Assembly (NCBI GenBank): GCA_030433335.1
Contig: JAUILL010000031.1
Location: forward strand, 1 to 43,789
Length of the DNA stretch: 43,789 bases
DNA from: Alphaproteobacteria bacterium
Lineage (GTDB): Bacteria > Pseudomonadota > Alphaproteobacteria > Rhodobacterales > Rhodobacteraceae
Direction: 5' to 3'
The translations under genes were made by a program, and so were the position numbers. The notes below the pieces were generated by a model. The model saw nothing but the letters and a program-made list of their open reading frames with translations, made no database searches and had not been told where the DNA came from. This document shows positions 7,709-16,748 of the stretch, piece after piece. Position 1 is the first letter of the stretch; every line of letters starts with the position of its first letter.

Positions 7709-8386
7709 TCAGGCTGCCAGTTGCAACCCGTGTTCAGCGGCTAGCCGTCGCAAAACGATGGCACCATAGTCGATATTTCCGTGAACGCCGTCTTCGGCAC
7801 GTAGATCGGCAGGAAGCTCTGTATCTTCCCAGTCAGCTCCTTCAAATGCGTCGAAGACTTGAATGCCATCGTCACGCAACATCGTTGTGATCCGGTCGCG
7901 AAATAGAACAGTTTCAGGGTTGTCGTTAATGATTGGCGGCGCGATGACGGTCAGGTCACATCGTTTGTCCGCCCAACGCAAAAGCTTTAGCAGTTGCCCG
8001 CGCTTGGCGTCGATGAACGCATCCATAAAGGCGTTCGAGACATACAATGCGTCATCAGAGTCGATGGCTTGATCGATCGATGTTGTGTGCCCTACACGCG
8101 TGAAGGGAGGCACCATTCGACCCAGATGATAGCCGATACTGGCCAGCACGGGTGTCTGCTCAGAGAAGATGGGGCCTTCGATTGTCTCGCAGAACTTGGA
8201 AATATTGCGATTGATGGGACGCCTGTTTTCGGACATCAGCCCCCATCGCTTGTTCGGGCGCATCTGGTTTTCATGCCAATGGTTGCCTGACAGAAAGAAC
8301 ATCTCTGACTGGATCCCCGCCGCACGCGCCGCACTGTGCAGTGCCCCACAATGGCTGTCGCCAACGATAATGAGATCAGGCTTCAT
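7709..8386 (-). CDS. SGNH/GDSL-like hydrolase-fold protein
   Basis: 225 residues with no signal peptide. The opening strand and turn, LIIVGDSHCGALH, carries an SGNH-like block I (candidate nucleophile Ser11). Near the C-terminus DGVHGN places Asp199 and His202 in the block V arrangement (DxxH). This suggests an esterase or acyltransferase acting on a sugar or lipid substrate, which cannot be specified. I chose ATG 8384-8386, not upstream in-frame codons, because the protein then starts directly at the first beta strand. It overlaps the end of the GSCFA gene by 11 bases, so the two are translationally coupled and probably work on the same substrate. Confidence 0.65.
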   Translation of the reverse strand: MKPDLIIVGDSHCGALHSAARAAGIQSEMFFLSGNHWHENQMRPNKRWGLMSENRRPINRNISKFCETIEGPIFSEQTPVLASIGYHLGRMVPPFTRVGHTTSIDQAIDSDDALYVSNAFMDAFIDAKRGQLLKLLRWADKRCDLTVIAPPIINDNPETVLFRDRITTMLRDDGIQVFDAFEGADWEDTELPADLRAEDGVHGNIDYGAIVLRRLAAEHGLQLAA

Positions 8387-9455
8387 TGTAGCTCTCCAGT
8401 ATGGCTTCCTCACAGACCAAAGCTTCTGCGTCCATGGACTCGGCAAGCGCCGCGTCAGCTTGCTTGGTTTCGGCGATCTCTTCGCCATGACGGGCCGGCC
8501 CGCTCAGATCGAGCCCTCCAAAGAAGTGACGCATAACCAGCTCGACCCCCGCCAACTCGACCGACCGCATGTTTGGCGCGAAAAAGCTCGATCGCGTCGG
8601 CGCCCCGGTAATGATCTCGTAGGATGGAAAGTAATCGACCTCGGCGACATCTTCGGCGATCTCGCCTGCGACACCCCGTAGAACCGACTTTGATCGTGTT
8701 GTAGCAACCAAAACATGCTGCTGGCTTGCTGTCGCAGTCAGCGGTACAGGGCTCACTGTCAGCAAAAGATGGATATCGGGGTTTAGCCGTTTCAGCAGGA
8801 CCAGCGCATCATCCAAAGCTTCGCGAATAGCAGCGGCGCGGTAATTTACGAAGCGATGCTTTTCGGCGTCGAACGAACCGCCAATCGTTCCAGGGCATGC
8901 GGCATAGGGCTGCCCCGATGCGCTTTCCCACCCTTCTGTAAGTCCAAGCGTAAAAACAAATACGTCAGACTTCTCAACGGATTTTCGCAGACCACGTACC
9001 ATCGCTGCACGAGACAAGATCGCATCATCTTCGGTCCGGAAAGGGGTCGGTTCAATCATTGGGCGCAGGCTGTCTCGAAAGCCCTCTGCGCTCTCGTACC
9101 AGAGTTCCGGTTCATGAATCGGCACATCGCCAACGGCCATCTGTAGCAGTAAGCGCAGTTGAGCGGCGGTATAGATATTCGCTGTCCGCGCGGAAAATAC
9201 TCCGTAATTGAAACTTTTAGCCAGCGATTCAGGCGTTCCGATCGGCGCAGGCTCGCCGTTGGTCCACCCGATTTTGCGCTCTCTCAGAGCCCGCGAAATA
9301 TGTTGTGCGAAACAAGAGCCATAGGTCGCGAACTGAGCGTCCTGTGGGAGTGTCCAAGGGCTTTTCCAGAGATCGGAAAGCCCGTAGAGGCCTGCTTCTG
9401 CGACCCCTGTACGCCAAAAAGCGTTCTTCGGAAGTGATATATATGGATGCAACAA
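8376..9455 (-). CDS. GSCFA-domain protein
   Basis: 359 residues. The family signature GSCFA is present at residues 46-50, within a conserved opening (SLPKNAFWRTGV near the start). Downstream segments TLGLTEGW and VSPVPLTAT are typical of the family. GSCFA proteins are predicted SGNH-fold relatives in which the Ser of GSCFA is the candidate nucleophile; biochemical roles are largely unestablished. The start is probably one of two consecutive TTG codons (9455 or 9452) because the conserved N-terminus begins immediately after. It is co-transcribed with an overlapping second SGNH-like gene. The upstream gap (9456-9656) contains the RidA terminator. Confidence 0.8.
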   Translation of the reverse strand: MLHPYISLPKNAFWRTGVAEAGLYGLSDLWKSPWTLPQDAQFATYGSCFAQHISRALRERKIGWTNGEPAPIGTPESLAKSFNYGVFSARTANIYTAAQLRLLLQMAVGDVPIHEPELWYESAEGFRDSLRPMIEPTPFRTEDDAILSRAAMVRGLRKSVEKSDVFVFTLGLTEGWESASGQPYAACPGTIGGSFDAEKHRFVNYRAAAIREALDDALVLLKRLNPDIHLLLTVSPVPLTATASQQHVLVATTRSKSVLRGVAGEIAEDVAEVDYFPSYEIITGAPTRSSFFAPNMRSVELAGVELVMRHFFGGLDLSGPARHGEEIAETKQADAALAESMDAEALVCEEAILESYNEA

Positions 9456-9592
9456 CTTAACCTAGAAAACGTAAACAATAGAGCAAACATAAATTGCAAT
9501 CACATAAAGCGTTAGCAATTTTTTACTGAAATCGACAGTTTCCTGCGTCTTGGTTAAGTCGAAGGCGGGATCCGGAGGCCCTAGAACAAGAA

Positions 9593-9613
9593 GCCCCGCC
9601 AAAATAGCGGGGC
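9593..9613 (-). terminator. Rho-independent terminator of the RidA gene
   Basis: A perfect 7-bp stem (GCCCCGC / GCGGGGC) with a 7-base loop lies 44 bases past the RidA stop. On the minus strand it is followed by TTCTTGTTCT. It separates the RidA transcript from the GSCFA operon, which runs in the same direction. Confidence 0.75.
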
Positions 9614-9656
9614 ACAACTGGCCTTAGACCACGACACGTTCAAAGAGATGTGCAGC

Positions 9657-10001
9657 TTACTTCGCCGCGATGGTCACCACTTCGACCAAAGTGTTCGGCG
9701 AAAGATCAGACACCCCGAGGTAGGCGCGCACAGGCATGTCTTCGGGCGCCAGCCATTCCTTCCATGCCTCGTTAAATCCGTCTTTCTGATTGAAATCCGA
9801 AGAGTAAACCATGACCTGAAGTAGCTTCTGCTTCGACGTGCCTGCTGTTTCCAGCAACTTGTCGAGCTTGGCAAAGATCTCTTCGGCTTGGCCCTTCATG
9901 TCTTTGGTTTTGTCATCGGCAACCAGACCACCGATGTAGACGGTATCGCCATGTTCGACAATGCGGTGGTGGATCGGGCCAGAAATGTGCCGCGTGATCA
10001 T
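9657..10001 (-). CDS. RidA/YjgF family enamine/imine deaminase-like protein
   Basis: 114 residues, full length for the family. The trimeric chorismate-mutase-like fold is recognisable from VYIGGLVADD, QAEEIFAKLDKLLETAG and the closing VRAYLGVSDLSPNTLVEVVTIAAK. RidA members hydrolyse reactive enamines and imines released by PLP enzymes and amino-acid oxidases, in the cytosol. The exact active-site Arg found in archetypal RidA is not obvious in the C-terminal segment, so this may be another Rid subgroup. AAGGA nine bases upstream supports ATG 9999-10001. It diverges from a LysR gene, suggesting regulated expression. Several imine-generating flavoproteins are encoded within 20 kb. Confidence 0.85.
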   Translation of the reverse strand: MITRHISGPIHHRIVEHGDTVYIGGLVADDKTKDMKGQAEEIFAKLDKLLETAGTSKQKLLQVMVYSSDFNQKDGFNEAWKEWLAPEDMPVRAYLGVSDLSPNTLVEVVTIAAK

Positions 10002-10023
10002 AGAGGTGAATCCTTGTATCTAG

Positions 10024-10040
10024 TGGCACGTGCAGTGCCA
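10024..10040. promoter_or_regulatory. Inverted repeat between RidA and LysR genes
   Basis: TGGCAC and GTGCCA form a perfect 6-bp dyad with a 5-base spacer, about 23 bases upstream of the RidA start. It lies in the 185-base divergent region shared with the LysR gene. Location and symmetry suit a LysR-type operator. I see no other distinctive signal in the gap. Confidence 0.4.
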
Positions 10041-10186
10041 ATCTTTGTAGGCAATCCCGCCATCGGCCCGCAACTCGAGAACATAGCAGAAAGTCCGTTC
10101 AGTCGGGATCATGGGATGACACTGGCGGATCGGCAGGGTATAAAGCAAATTACTTTAAATTCGCTCTCTATTCTGAAAAGTTATGG

Positions 10187-11083
10187 ATGCTCTCACAACG
10201 TTCGCTTGAAGCTTTCCGCGCCGTGATTGAATGCGGCACCGTCTCGGGTGCAGCGGAGAATTTGCATGTCTCTCAGCCCGCCGTCAGCCGTCTGATCAAA
10301 GATCTGGAAGAGCGGACCGGTCTGCAGCTGTTCACGCGGTTTGGCGGCAAAGTTGTCCCTACTCCAGAGGCCCGAGAACTCGCGGCTGAGGTCGATCGCA
10401 GTTTCATCGGGTTGTCTGCCATCGAAAAGGCGGCGCGCGACATCAAGGGAGGGAAAAGGAGTACTATCTCGATCGCGGCGATGCCTGCTGTGGCGCATTC
10501 CGTTCTACCTGATACTCTCGTGTCTTATCAGCGAGAGCGACCGGAATTCCGCGCATCGCTGCAATCCATGCAAACGCACAATGTCGTGCGGCGTGTCTCC
10601 ACCCGTGCCTCGCAGCTAGGCTTCACCTCTCCAACGCACCACGAATACGACATCGATCTGCTACGGACAATCGAACTGCCCTATCGCTGTATTCTGCCAG
10701 AAGGTCATGCGCTGGCAGATCGCACGATGATTTCATTCGACGATTTCGCGGGACAAAAGGTTGTCGCATTTGAGCGCACAACCGCCACCGGGATGCTGAT
10801 GGAACGCGCATTTGCGAGAATGACAAACGGACCTGATACCAAGGTTAGCACGCACCTCTCTACCTTAGTGTCGGCTCTTGTGTTGCGCGGGATGGGAATG
10901 TCGATCGTCGACCCCTTCACGGCCGAGGTACATAGGGCGCAAGGCGGAATCGTCCGGCCCTTTGACACTGGCACCCTATTCAGGCTGTCGATCATCAAAC
11001 CGCGCGGCATGAGCTTGGGGCCGGACCTAGAAGATTTCTTGGCGACCTTCGATCAGACCTTAAGTCCTGCGGTCACGCCTTAG
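10187..11083 (+). CDS. LysR-family transcriptional regulator
   Basis: 298 residues. The N-terminal winged HTH (about 1-60) has the LysR signature SLEAFRAVIECGTVSGAAENLHVSQPAVSRLIKDLEE in its usual order. A two-subdomain periplasmic-binding-like effector region follows. It diverges from RidA and is the only regulator near the end of the hydantoinase/TRAP operon, so it could govern either. Its stop codon lies inside the loop of a strong terminator hairpin. The effector is unknown. Confidence 0.9.
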   Translation: MLSQRSLEAFRAVIECGTVSGAAENLHVSQPAVSRLIKDLEERTGLQLFTRFGGKVVPTPEARELAAEVDRSFIGLSAIEKAARDIKGGKRSTISIAAMPAVAHSVLPDTLVSYQRERPEFRASLQSMQTHNVVRRVSTRASQLGFTSPTHHEYDIDLLRTIELPYRCILPEGHALADRTMISFDDFAGQKVVAFERTTATGMLMERAFARMTNGPDTKVSTHLSTLVSALVLRGMGMSIVDPFTAEVHRAQGGIVRPFDTGTLFRLSIIKPRGMSLGPDLEDFLATFDQTLSPAVTP

Positions 11084-11108
11084 TACGCGACCGCAGGATT
11101 GTTTTAAT
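11065..11108 (+). terminator. Rho-independent terminator overlapping the LysR gene end
   Basis: TCCTGCGGTC (11065-11074) pairs perfectly with GACCGCAGGA (11089-11098) and is followed by TTGTTTTAAT. The LysR stop codon (11081-11083) lies in the 14-base loop. It sits between convergent genes, and the hyuB stop is only a few bases beyond, so it may block read-through from both sides. Confidence 0.75.
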
Positions 11109-12822
11109 ATAGAGCCTTGGCCTGAGCGACCTTGGCTGGCCCGTATAGCGCCTCGGCCCGCGCAGTCGATATGCGCCCGTCCCGCAAGTCATGCGCCAAC
11201 GCGGCCTCGGCCCGTTTCGCCGGATCGCCATAGCCGCCACCGCCTGGGGTCTCCAGCCGGATCGTCTCGCCTTTGTCCAAGGTCAGGTTGGCGACCATCG
11301 GATCGAGTTCCTGCTCTGCGTCGGTCCCTGCGTTCTTGATCAGATGGGCAGGGCGGCCAGAGGTGCCGCCAGCCACTCCGGGCGCGCCTTCTTTGTGGCC
11401 GTCCGAGCGGGCGGTAAAGATCACGCCGCCATTCGGGGCAGAGATTTGCCGCGCAATCCCCATGCCGCCGCGATACTGGCCCGCGCCAGAGCTGTCATCG
11501 ACCAGAGCATATTCATCCACAACCAGATCGTACTCGATTTCCAAAGGCTCGATTGGCAGGTTTGAGGAGTTGGTGACGTGCACATGCACCCCGTCCATTC
11601 CGTTGCCCGCATATCGCGCGCCTGCACCGCCACCGATGGATTCAAGATAGACGTAGCCTTCGTCCCGCCCGCGCCGTTTGCCGGCAAAGACCATGACGGG
11701 CACGATGTCTTGGCCCGCCGCCTGCGCCTTCTCCTGAGGAAGAAGTTGCGAGAACGCCCCAATTAGCGCCCGCACCACCTTGTTGCAAGTGATCGACCGC
11801 GCCCCTGTGGCCGCGGGGGCGATGGGATTCAACAGGCTGCCTTTTGGGGCGGAAATTTCGATCCCTTCGAACATGCCAGAGTTGGGCAGCAGATAGGGAT
11901 CGAGCAGGGTTTTGACCACGTAGTAGACCGACGCATTCAGCGCTGAGGCGACCACGTTCAGACCGCCGCGCGCCTGCGGGCCGGTGCCCTCGAAATCCAC
12001 GATCAAGCGGTCGCCTTTGACGGTGACATTGGCCTGAATGGGCACTTCGACGGGGCCAAGGCCGTCACTTTCAATCTTGGAATGGAAGGTCGCGGTACCG
12101 TCCTGCATTTCAAGAATGCGGTTGCGCAGACGGTTGGCGGTGTAGGTGAACAGATCCTCGACCAGCTCATCGACCTTGTCCGCGCCAAGGCTGTCGGCCA
12201 TCTCGTGCAGCAGTCGCGCACCGCGTTCGTTGGCCGAGGCCTGAACTTTAATGTCGAGCCAGCGTTCCTCGGACGAGCGGCTGTTCAAAGAGATCATGCG
12301 CAGCAGGTCTTCGTCCAGTTCGCCCGCTCGGCATAGCTTCATCACGGGCAGGCGCAAACCCTCTTCGAAGATCGAGGTCGCGCCGCCGTGGATCGAGCCA
12401 GGCACGGTCCCGCCCACGTCAGAGTGGTGGCCGATATTGGCGGTGAAGTAGCGCACTTGGCCATCGACGAACACCGGAGTCACGACCGAGATGTCCGGCG
12501 TGTGCGTGCCGCCCGCCGCATAGGGATCGTTGCAGATGAAGACATCACCCTCGACCATGCGGTCGGTGGAGTAGGCGTCCAGCACCGCACCCACGGACCC
12601 CATGAGTGAGCCAAGGTGTAGCGGGATGTGACTGGCCTGAGCGATCAGTCGCCCGTCAGCCGAGAACAGCGCGACCGAGCAGTCCTTGCGTTCCTTGATG
12701 TTCGACGAAAACGACGCGCGGATCATTGAGGTGCCGATTTCGTCGGCCACGGCCAGCAACCGGTTGGTAAAGACCTCCATCGCGATGGGGTCGGACAGGG
12801 TTTTCTTGGTGTCGAGTGCCAT
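11104..12822 (-). CDS. hyuB: Hydantoinase B / oxoprolinase family subunit
   Basis: 572 residues, full length for the HyuB family. Recognisable blocks are the opening DPIAMEVFTNRLLAVADEIG, FICNDPYAAGGTHTPDISVV, NIGHHSDVGG and the glycine-rich C-terminal segment ETPGGGGYGDP. Together with HyuA it forms an ATP-dependent cyclic-amide hydrolase (5-oxoproline, N-methylhydantoin or related) or, in some subfamilies, a carboxylase. The substrate cannot be read from sequence. It is the last gene of a minus-strand operon, starting five bases after the HyuA stop. Being beside a TRAP transporter and a flavoprotein suggests that an imported nitrogen heterocycle is opened here. Confidence 0.88.
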   Translation of the reverse strand: MALDTKKTLSDPIAMEVFTNRLLAVADEIGTSMIRASFSSNIKERKDCSVALFSADGRLIAQASHIPLHLGSLMGSVGAVLDAYSTDRMVEGDVFICNDPYAAGGTHTPDISVVTPVFVDGQVRYFTANIGHHSDVGGTVPGSIHGGATSIFEEGLRLPVMKLCRAGELDEDLLRMISLNSRSSEERWLDIKVQASANERGARLLHEMADSLGADKVDELVEDLFTYTANRLRNRILEMQDGTATFHSKIESDGLGPVEVPIQANVTVKGDRLIVDFEGTGPQARGGLNVVASALNASVYYVVKTLLDPYLLPNSGMFEGIEISAPKGSLLNPIAPAATGARSITCNKVVRALIGAFSQLLPQEKAQAAGQDIVPVMVFAGKRRGRDEGYVYLESIGGGAGARYAGNGMDGVHVHVTNSSNLPIEPLEIEYDLVVDEYALVDDSSGAGQYRGGMGIARQISAPNGGVIFTARSDGHKEGAPGVAGGTSGRPAHLIKNAGTDAEQELDPMVANLTLDKGETIRLETPGGGGYGDPAKRAEAALAHDLRDGRISTARAEALYGPAKVAQAKALY

Positions 12823-12827
12823 GGGGT

Positions 12828-14852
12828 TTAAACCTCGATTATCATTGTGCCGGTGGCGTCGACGCGCACGGTCTGGCCGGGTTCGACGATGGTGGTGGAC
12901 GACATTTCCTGCAGGATGGCGGGGCCGTTGATCACCTGATCCACAGGCAGCTTGGCGCGGTCGTAGAGCGTGGTTTCAAACCAGCCGCCGTCGAAATAGA
13001 CTTGCCGTTTGCCCATCACCGGATCGGCGTTTTCGGGGGTGTGGGTGGTGTCGGGATCGGCGCCAGAGGCCCCTTTGACCGACAGACGCAGGTTCACGAT
13101 TTCCACCGCGCGATCCGCGATATCGTAGCCGTATTCCTGACGGTGCGCGGCGCGGAAGCCCTTTAGGAAGGCATCATAGGTGGTGTCGATGGCGTCGAGA
13201 ACGACCTGCACTTCGTGGTTCTGACCGTCATAGCGGGCATCCACCACATACTGCATTTCGCGCGCCTCTGGGGCGATGCCTTCGCCGTCCAGCCAAGCGT
13301 CGCCGTCCTTGTACATCTCGGCAAAGGCCGCGGTGATCTGCGGCCATGCCTCGGCGCTGGCGGTCGACACACCGGTGCGGACAAAGTCGAAGCCCACGTC
13401 TGACAACAGGATGCCACGGGCGCACATGGTGCCGGGTTGGGCGGGGACCAGCACGGATTTCATGCCCGTCTCAACCGCAACAGCCGCAGCGTGCAGGGGA
13501 CCCGCGCCGCCATAGGCAAAGAGGGCAAAGTCCGACAGGCGGTGGCCCTTTTCGGTAGAAACAGCGCGGATGGCGCGGCCCATGTTGGCGACCGCGATGC
13601 GAAGGATGCCAAGGGCGGCGTCCTCGACGCTCAGGCCCAAGGGGGCCGCGATCTGGGTCGCGATGGCCTTGCGCGCGGCCTCTTTGTCGACGGTCATGCG
13701 GCCAGACAGCAAGGTGTCGGCGTCCAGACGTCCGAGGACGAGGTTTGCGTCAGTGGTGGTCGGCTCAGTGCCGCCCTTGCCATAGGCAACAGGGCCAGGG
13801 AATGCGCCCGCCGAACGGGGGCCGACTTTCAACGCGCCTGCGTCATCCAGCGCCGCGATAGAGCCGCCGCCAGCGCCAATTACATTGATGTCCAGCATCG
13901 GGCAGCGCACAGGGTAGTCGGCGACCAAGCGGCTGGTGGTGAAAGCAGGACGCCCTTCGAGCACCAGCGAAACGTCGGTCGAGGTTCCGCCCACGTCATA
14001 GGTCACGATGTTCGGATAGCCCGAGGCGCCCGCGACTTTGGCCGCACCGACTACGCCAGCGGCCGGGCCAGACAGACAGGTCCGCACGGGGAAGGCGCGC
14101 ACGGTGTCTACGGACATCAGTCCGCCGTTCGAGTGGATCGTGCGCGGGGCGCTTGCGAACCCGATGCTCTGCAGACGCTGCAGGAACCGCTCAAGGTAGC
14201 GATCCATGCGCGGGCCGACATAGGCATTGATCACGGTGGTCGAGAACCGCTCGAATTCACGGAACTCGGGCAGCACGTCTGAACTGATCGAGACATACGC
14301 CTCTGGCATCACTTCGCGCACAATCTCGGCGGCGCGGCGTTCGTGGCGGCCATCGCGGTAAGCATGCAGGAAGCAGATCGCAACTGCCTGCATGCCTGCA
14401 TCGCGGATCTCTTCGGCTGCGCGGCGCACGGCGTCTTCGTCCAAGGGCACCAGCACATCGCCGTCTGCATTCATGCGCTCTGGCACCTCGATGGACATGT
14501 AGCGTTCGACCAGCGGCTCGGGCTTGGTGATGTCGTAGTCATAGAGATGCGGGCGGGTCTGGCGGCCGATCTCCAGCACGTCGCGCGCGCCTTGGGTGGT
14601 GATCAAACCGGTGGGGACACCGCGCCGCTCGATCACCATATTAGTCGCGACGGTGGTGCCATGCCCGACGAATTCAAACTGGTCGGGGGAGATGCCGCGC
14701 TCTTCGACGAAATGGCGCAGGCCGGTTTCGATCGCTTCGGAGGGGTCATGAGGGGTGGACGAGGTCTTGAAATGGGTCGCCGCGCCATCGGTGGTGTTGA
14801 TCGCGGTGAAATCAGTGAAGGTGCCGCCCACATCGAAGCCGATACGGTACAT
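12828..14852 (-). CDS. hyuA: Hydantoinase A / oxoprolinase family subunit
   Basis: 674 residues. It begins with the nucleotide-binding phosphate-1 motif of the actin-like ATPase superfamily (DVGGTFTDF from Asp8). The middle phosphate-2-like region TYDVGGTSTDVSLV and the adenosine-like region FGALFAYGGAGPLHA-type (here DFALFAYGGAGP) follow, in the normal HyuA order. It uses ATP to activate the cyclic amide that HyuB hydrolyses. Five bases separate it from hyuB and 21 from the TRAP large permease upstream, so all are one transcript. The length is typical of the free-standing HyuA type, not the fused oxoprolinase of about 1,280 residues. Confidence 0.88.
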   Translation of the reverse strand: MYRIGFDVGGTFTDFTAINTTDGAATHFKTSSTPHDPSEAIETGLRHFVEERGISPDQFEFVGHGTTVATNMVIERRGVPTGLITTQGARDVLEIGRQTRPHLYDYDITKPEPLVERYMSIEVPERMNADGDVLVPLDEDAVRRAAEEIRDAGMQAVAICFLHAYRDGRHERRAAEIVREVMPEAYVSISSDVLPEFREFERFSTTVINAYVGPRMDRYLERFLQRLQSIGFASAPRTIHSNGGLMSVDTVRAFPVRTCLSGPAAGVVGAAKVAGASGYPNIVTYDVGGTSTDVSLVLEGRPAFTTSRLVADYPVRCPMLDINVIGAGGGSIAALDDAGALKVGPRSAGAFPGPVAYGKGGTEPTTTDANLVLGRLDADTLLSGRMTVDKEAARKAIATQIAAPLGLSVEDAALGILRIAVANMGRAIRAVSTEKGHRLSDFALFAYGGAGPLHAAAVAVETGMKSVLVPAQPGTMCARGILLSDVGFDFVRTGVSTASAEAWPQITAAFAEMYKDGDAWLDGEGIAPEAREMQYVVDARYDGQNHEVQVVLDAIDTTYDAFLKGFRAAHRQEYGYDIADRAVEIVNLRLSVKGASGADPDTTHTPENADPVMGKRQVYFDGGWFETTLYDRAKLPVDQVINGPAILQEMSSTTIVEPGQTVRVDATGTMIIEV

Positions 14853-14873
14853 AGGGTTGGTCCTTTGGTTGGA

Positions 14874-16163
14874 TCACTGCGCCAGAGGCATCAGCAGATC
14901 AGGTAGAAACATTGTGATTTGGGGGACAAAGGCGACGAGCAAGGCCACGATCACCAAGGTCAGATAAAAGGGCAGGAGGGCGCGGGTCAGTTCGCCCATC
15001 TTGATGTTTGCCACCGACATCACGGTATAGAGCACGAGGCCTACGGGCGGGGTGATTGTGCCGATCATCATGGTCACCACCACGGTCACGCCAAGGTGCA
15101 CGGTGTCGATGTCAAAGGTGGTCGCGATGGCAAGAAGGGTTGGGACTAGCAGGACGAGTGCGGCCAGAACCTCCATGAACATGCCGACGATCAAGAGGAT
15201 TGCGACGATCACCGCGATGGCGGCGGCTTTCGACACGAAGAGCCCTTCCATCAGGGACACGAGTTCCACGGGTAGACGCTGGATCGAGATGATCCATCCG
15301 AAGACTGCCGAGACCGCGATGATAAAGAGGGTCGAGGCCGAGGTGCGCACGGTGCCGAGGATCGCTTCCCAAATGGACTGGACGTTAAATCCCAGCGCGA
15401 TGGAGCCGATCAGCAGGATGTAGAGCACGACGACGACAGATGCTTCGGTTGGGGTGAAGATGCCCGCGAGAATGCCGCCAAGCAGGATGACAGGAGCCAT
15501 CAGTGCAGGCAGGGCGCGCCAGAAGGCGTTGTTGACTTCGGACAGCGTGGCGCGGGGCAGTTTTGGCGCATCTTCGCGGCCGGTTTTGACCAGAATGTAG
15601 ACCATGACCATGAGCGCAAAGCCCACCAGAAGACCCGGCAAGGCGCCGCCAAGGAACAGGCGACCGACTGACTCTTCGGCAAGAAAGCCGTAGACAACCA
15701 GAGTGATCGACGGCGGGATGATCGGGCCCATGGTGGCCGAGGCCGCCGTGATCGCCGACGAGAATTTGCGCGAGTAGCCGGCCTTTTCCATAGCCTTGAT
15801 TTCGACCGCGCCAAGGCCGCCCGCATCGGCCACCGAACTACCCGACATGCCTGCAAAGATGATTGAGGCCAGCACGTTCACATGCCCCAGACCGCCAGTG
15901 ATGTGACGCACTAGAACGCCCGCAAAGTTAAAAATCCGCTCGGTCACGCCTAGGCCGTTCATCAGGTTGCCCGCCAGCAGGAACATGGGGATGGCGAGCA
16001 GGCTAAAGCTCTCGATCCCACCAGAGGCGCGCAAGGTCAGTTGGACCTCTGGCAGACCGGCCATCAGGATATAGAGCGCGGACGATAACAGCATCGTGTA
16101 GGCGACGGGAAGGCCAAGGATCAGCAGCCCGAAGAACATCACCAAGAAGGCAACAGTAATCAT
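14874..16163 (-). CDS. TRAP transporter large permease (DctM/SiaM type)
   Basis: 429 residues, a polytopic inner-membrane protein with about 12 hydrophobic segments. It has the DctM hallmarks AGNLMNGLGVTERIF, the SGSSVADAGGLG turn, MGPIIPPSI and the mirrored TPPVGLVLY near the C-terminus. It is the ion-coupled transport channel of a TRAP system. It overlaps the small permease by four bases (ATGA). Its partners, DctQ and DctP, lie directly upstream. Substrate is inferred only from context: a carboxylated or cyclic nitrogen compound delivered to HyuAB and the flavoprotein. Confidence 0.93.
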   Translation of the reverse strand: MITVAFLVMFFGLLILGLPVAYTMLLSSALYILMAGLPEVQLTLRASGGIESFSLLAIPMFLLAGNLMNGLGVTERIFNFAGVLVRHITGGLGHVNVLASIIFAGMSGSSVADAGGLGAVEIKAMEKAGYSRKFSSAITAASATMGPIIPPSITLVVYGFLAEESVGRLFLGGALPGLLVGFALMVMVYILVKTGREDAPKLPRATLSEVNNAFWRALPALMAPVILLGGILAGIFTPTEASVVVVLYILLIGSIALGFNVQSIWEAILGTVRTSASTLFIIAVSAVFGWIISIQRLPVELVSLMEGLFVSKAAAIAVIVAILLIVGMFMEVLAALVLLVPTLLAIATTFDIDTVHLGVTVVVTMMIGTITPPVGLVLYTVMSVANIKMGELTRALLPFYLTLVIVALLVAFVPQITMFLPDLLMPLAQ

Positions 16164-16669
16164 TCATGGACCTCTTTGGTGGGATGGGTGGGGGTGCCGG
16201 TCAGCTCTTTCCAGATCGCCTCGGCGGCGAAGAGGATGGTGAACCCTGCGCCCAAAGCGAACGGGAACTGGATCAGCATGAATTTCGAGGTCAGCGGCCC
16301 CTTGGGCACCGTGCCGAATTCGAGCCGCGACATCAGGGGCTGGATCTGCTGGATCTGGGTCAGGATATACAGCATCACCGCGATGACTGCCCCGTGCAGC
16401 AGGACGTGGATCACGCGCTTGATGGCGACGCTTTCGAACCCGCTCAGGACGTCCATTCCAATATGCCCGCCCTCGCGGTAGACCAGCGCGGCTCCAAGGA
16501 AGGTCAGCCAGACCATCGACAGTTCCGCGATGTCGTCGGTCATGTGCACCGGCGCGTTGAACACGTAACGAGAGATGATCTGGACAGCGAGCGCCCCGAT
16601 AATCGCGACAGTAAGGGCTGCGCAAAGCCACAGGATCAGGCGGTGCAGCCCGTTCAGAAGAAGCGTCAT
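16160..16669 (-). CDS. TRAP transporter small permease (DctQ type)
   Basis: 169 residues with four membrane segments, the usual DctQ size. It includes the conserved ISRYVFNAPVHMTDDIAELSMVWLTFLGAA-type region joining helices 1 and 2, and a cytoplasmic loop YREGGHIGMDVL. I chose ATG 16667-16669, since the codons upstream lack coding character. It overlaps dctM by four bases. The 79-base gap to the binding protein gene upstream is long for this operon and may modulate expression of the membrane genes relative to the abundant binding protein. Confidence 0.88.
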   Translation of the reverse strand: MTLLLNGLHRLILWLCAALTVAIIGALAVQIISRYVFNAPVHMTDDIAELSMVWLTFLGAALVYREGGHIGMDVLSGFESVAIKRVIHVLLHGAVIAVMLYILTQIQQIQPLMSRLEFGTVPKGPLTSKFMLIQFPFALGAGFTILFAAEAIWKELTGTPTHPTKEVHE

Positions 16670-16748
16670 AAGCGATTGTCCTGCATGGTTATTAGTGGGT
16701 TGGTGCCAAGATGTTAGAAGGATCGACACCAACCCCTCCCTTTCGGGA

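Noticed and set aside
12828..14852. Acetone carboxylase or 5-oxoprolinase as a specific name for HyuA/HyuB
   Set aside because: The gamma subunit of acetone carboxylase is absent and the proteins are not fused as in oxoprolinase, so only the family-level name is justified.
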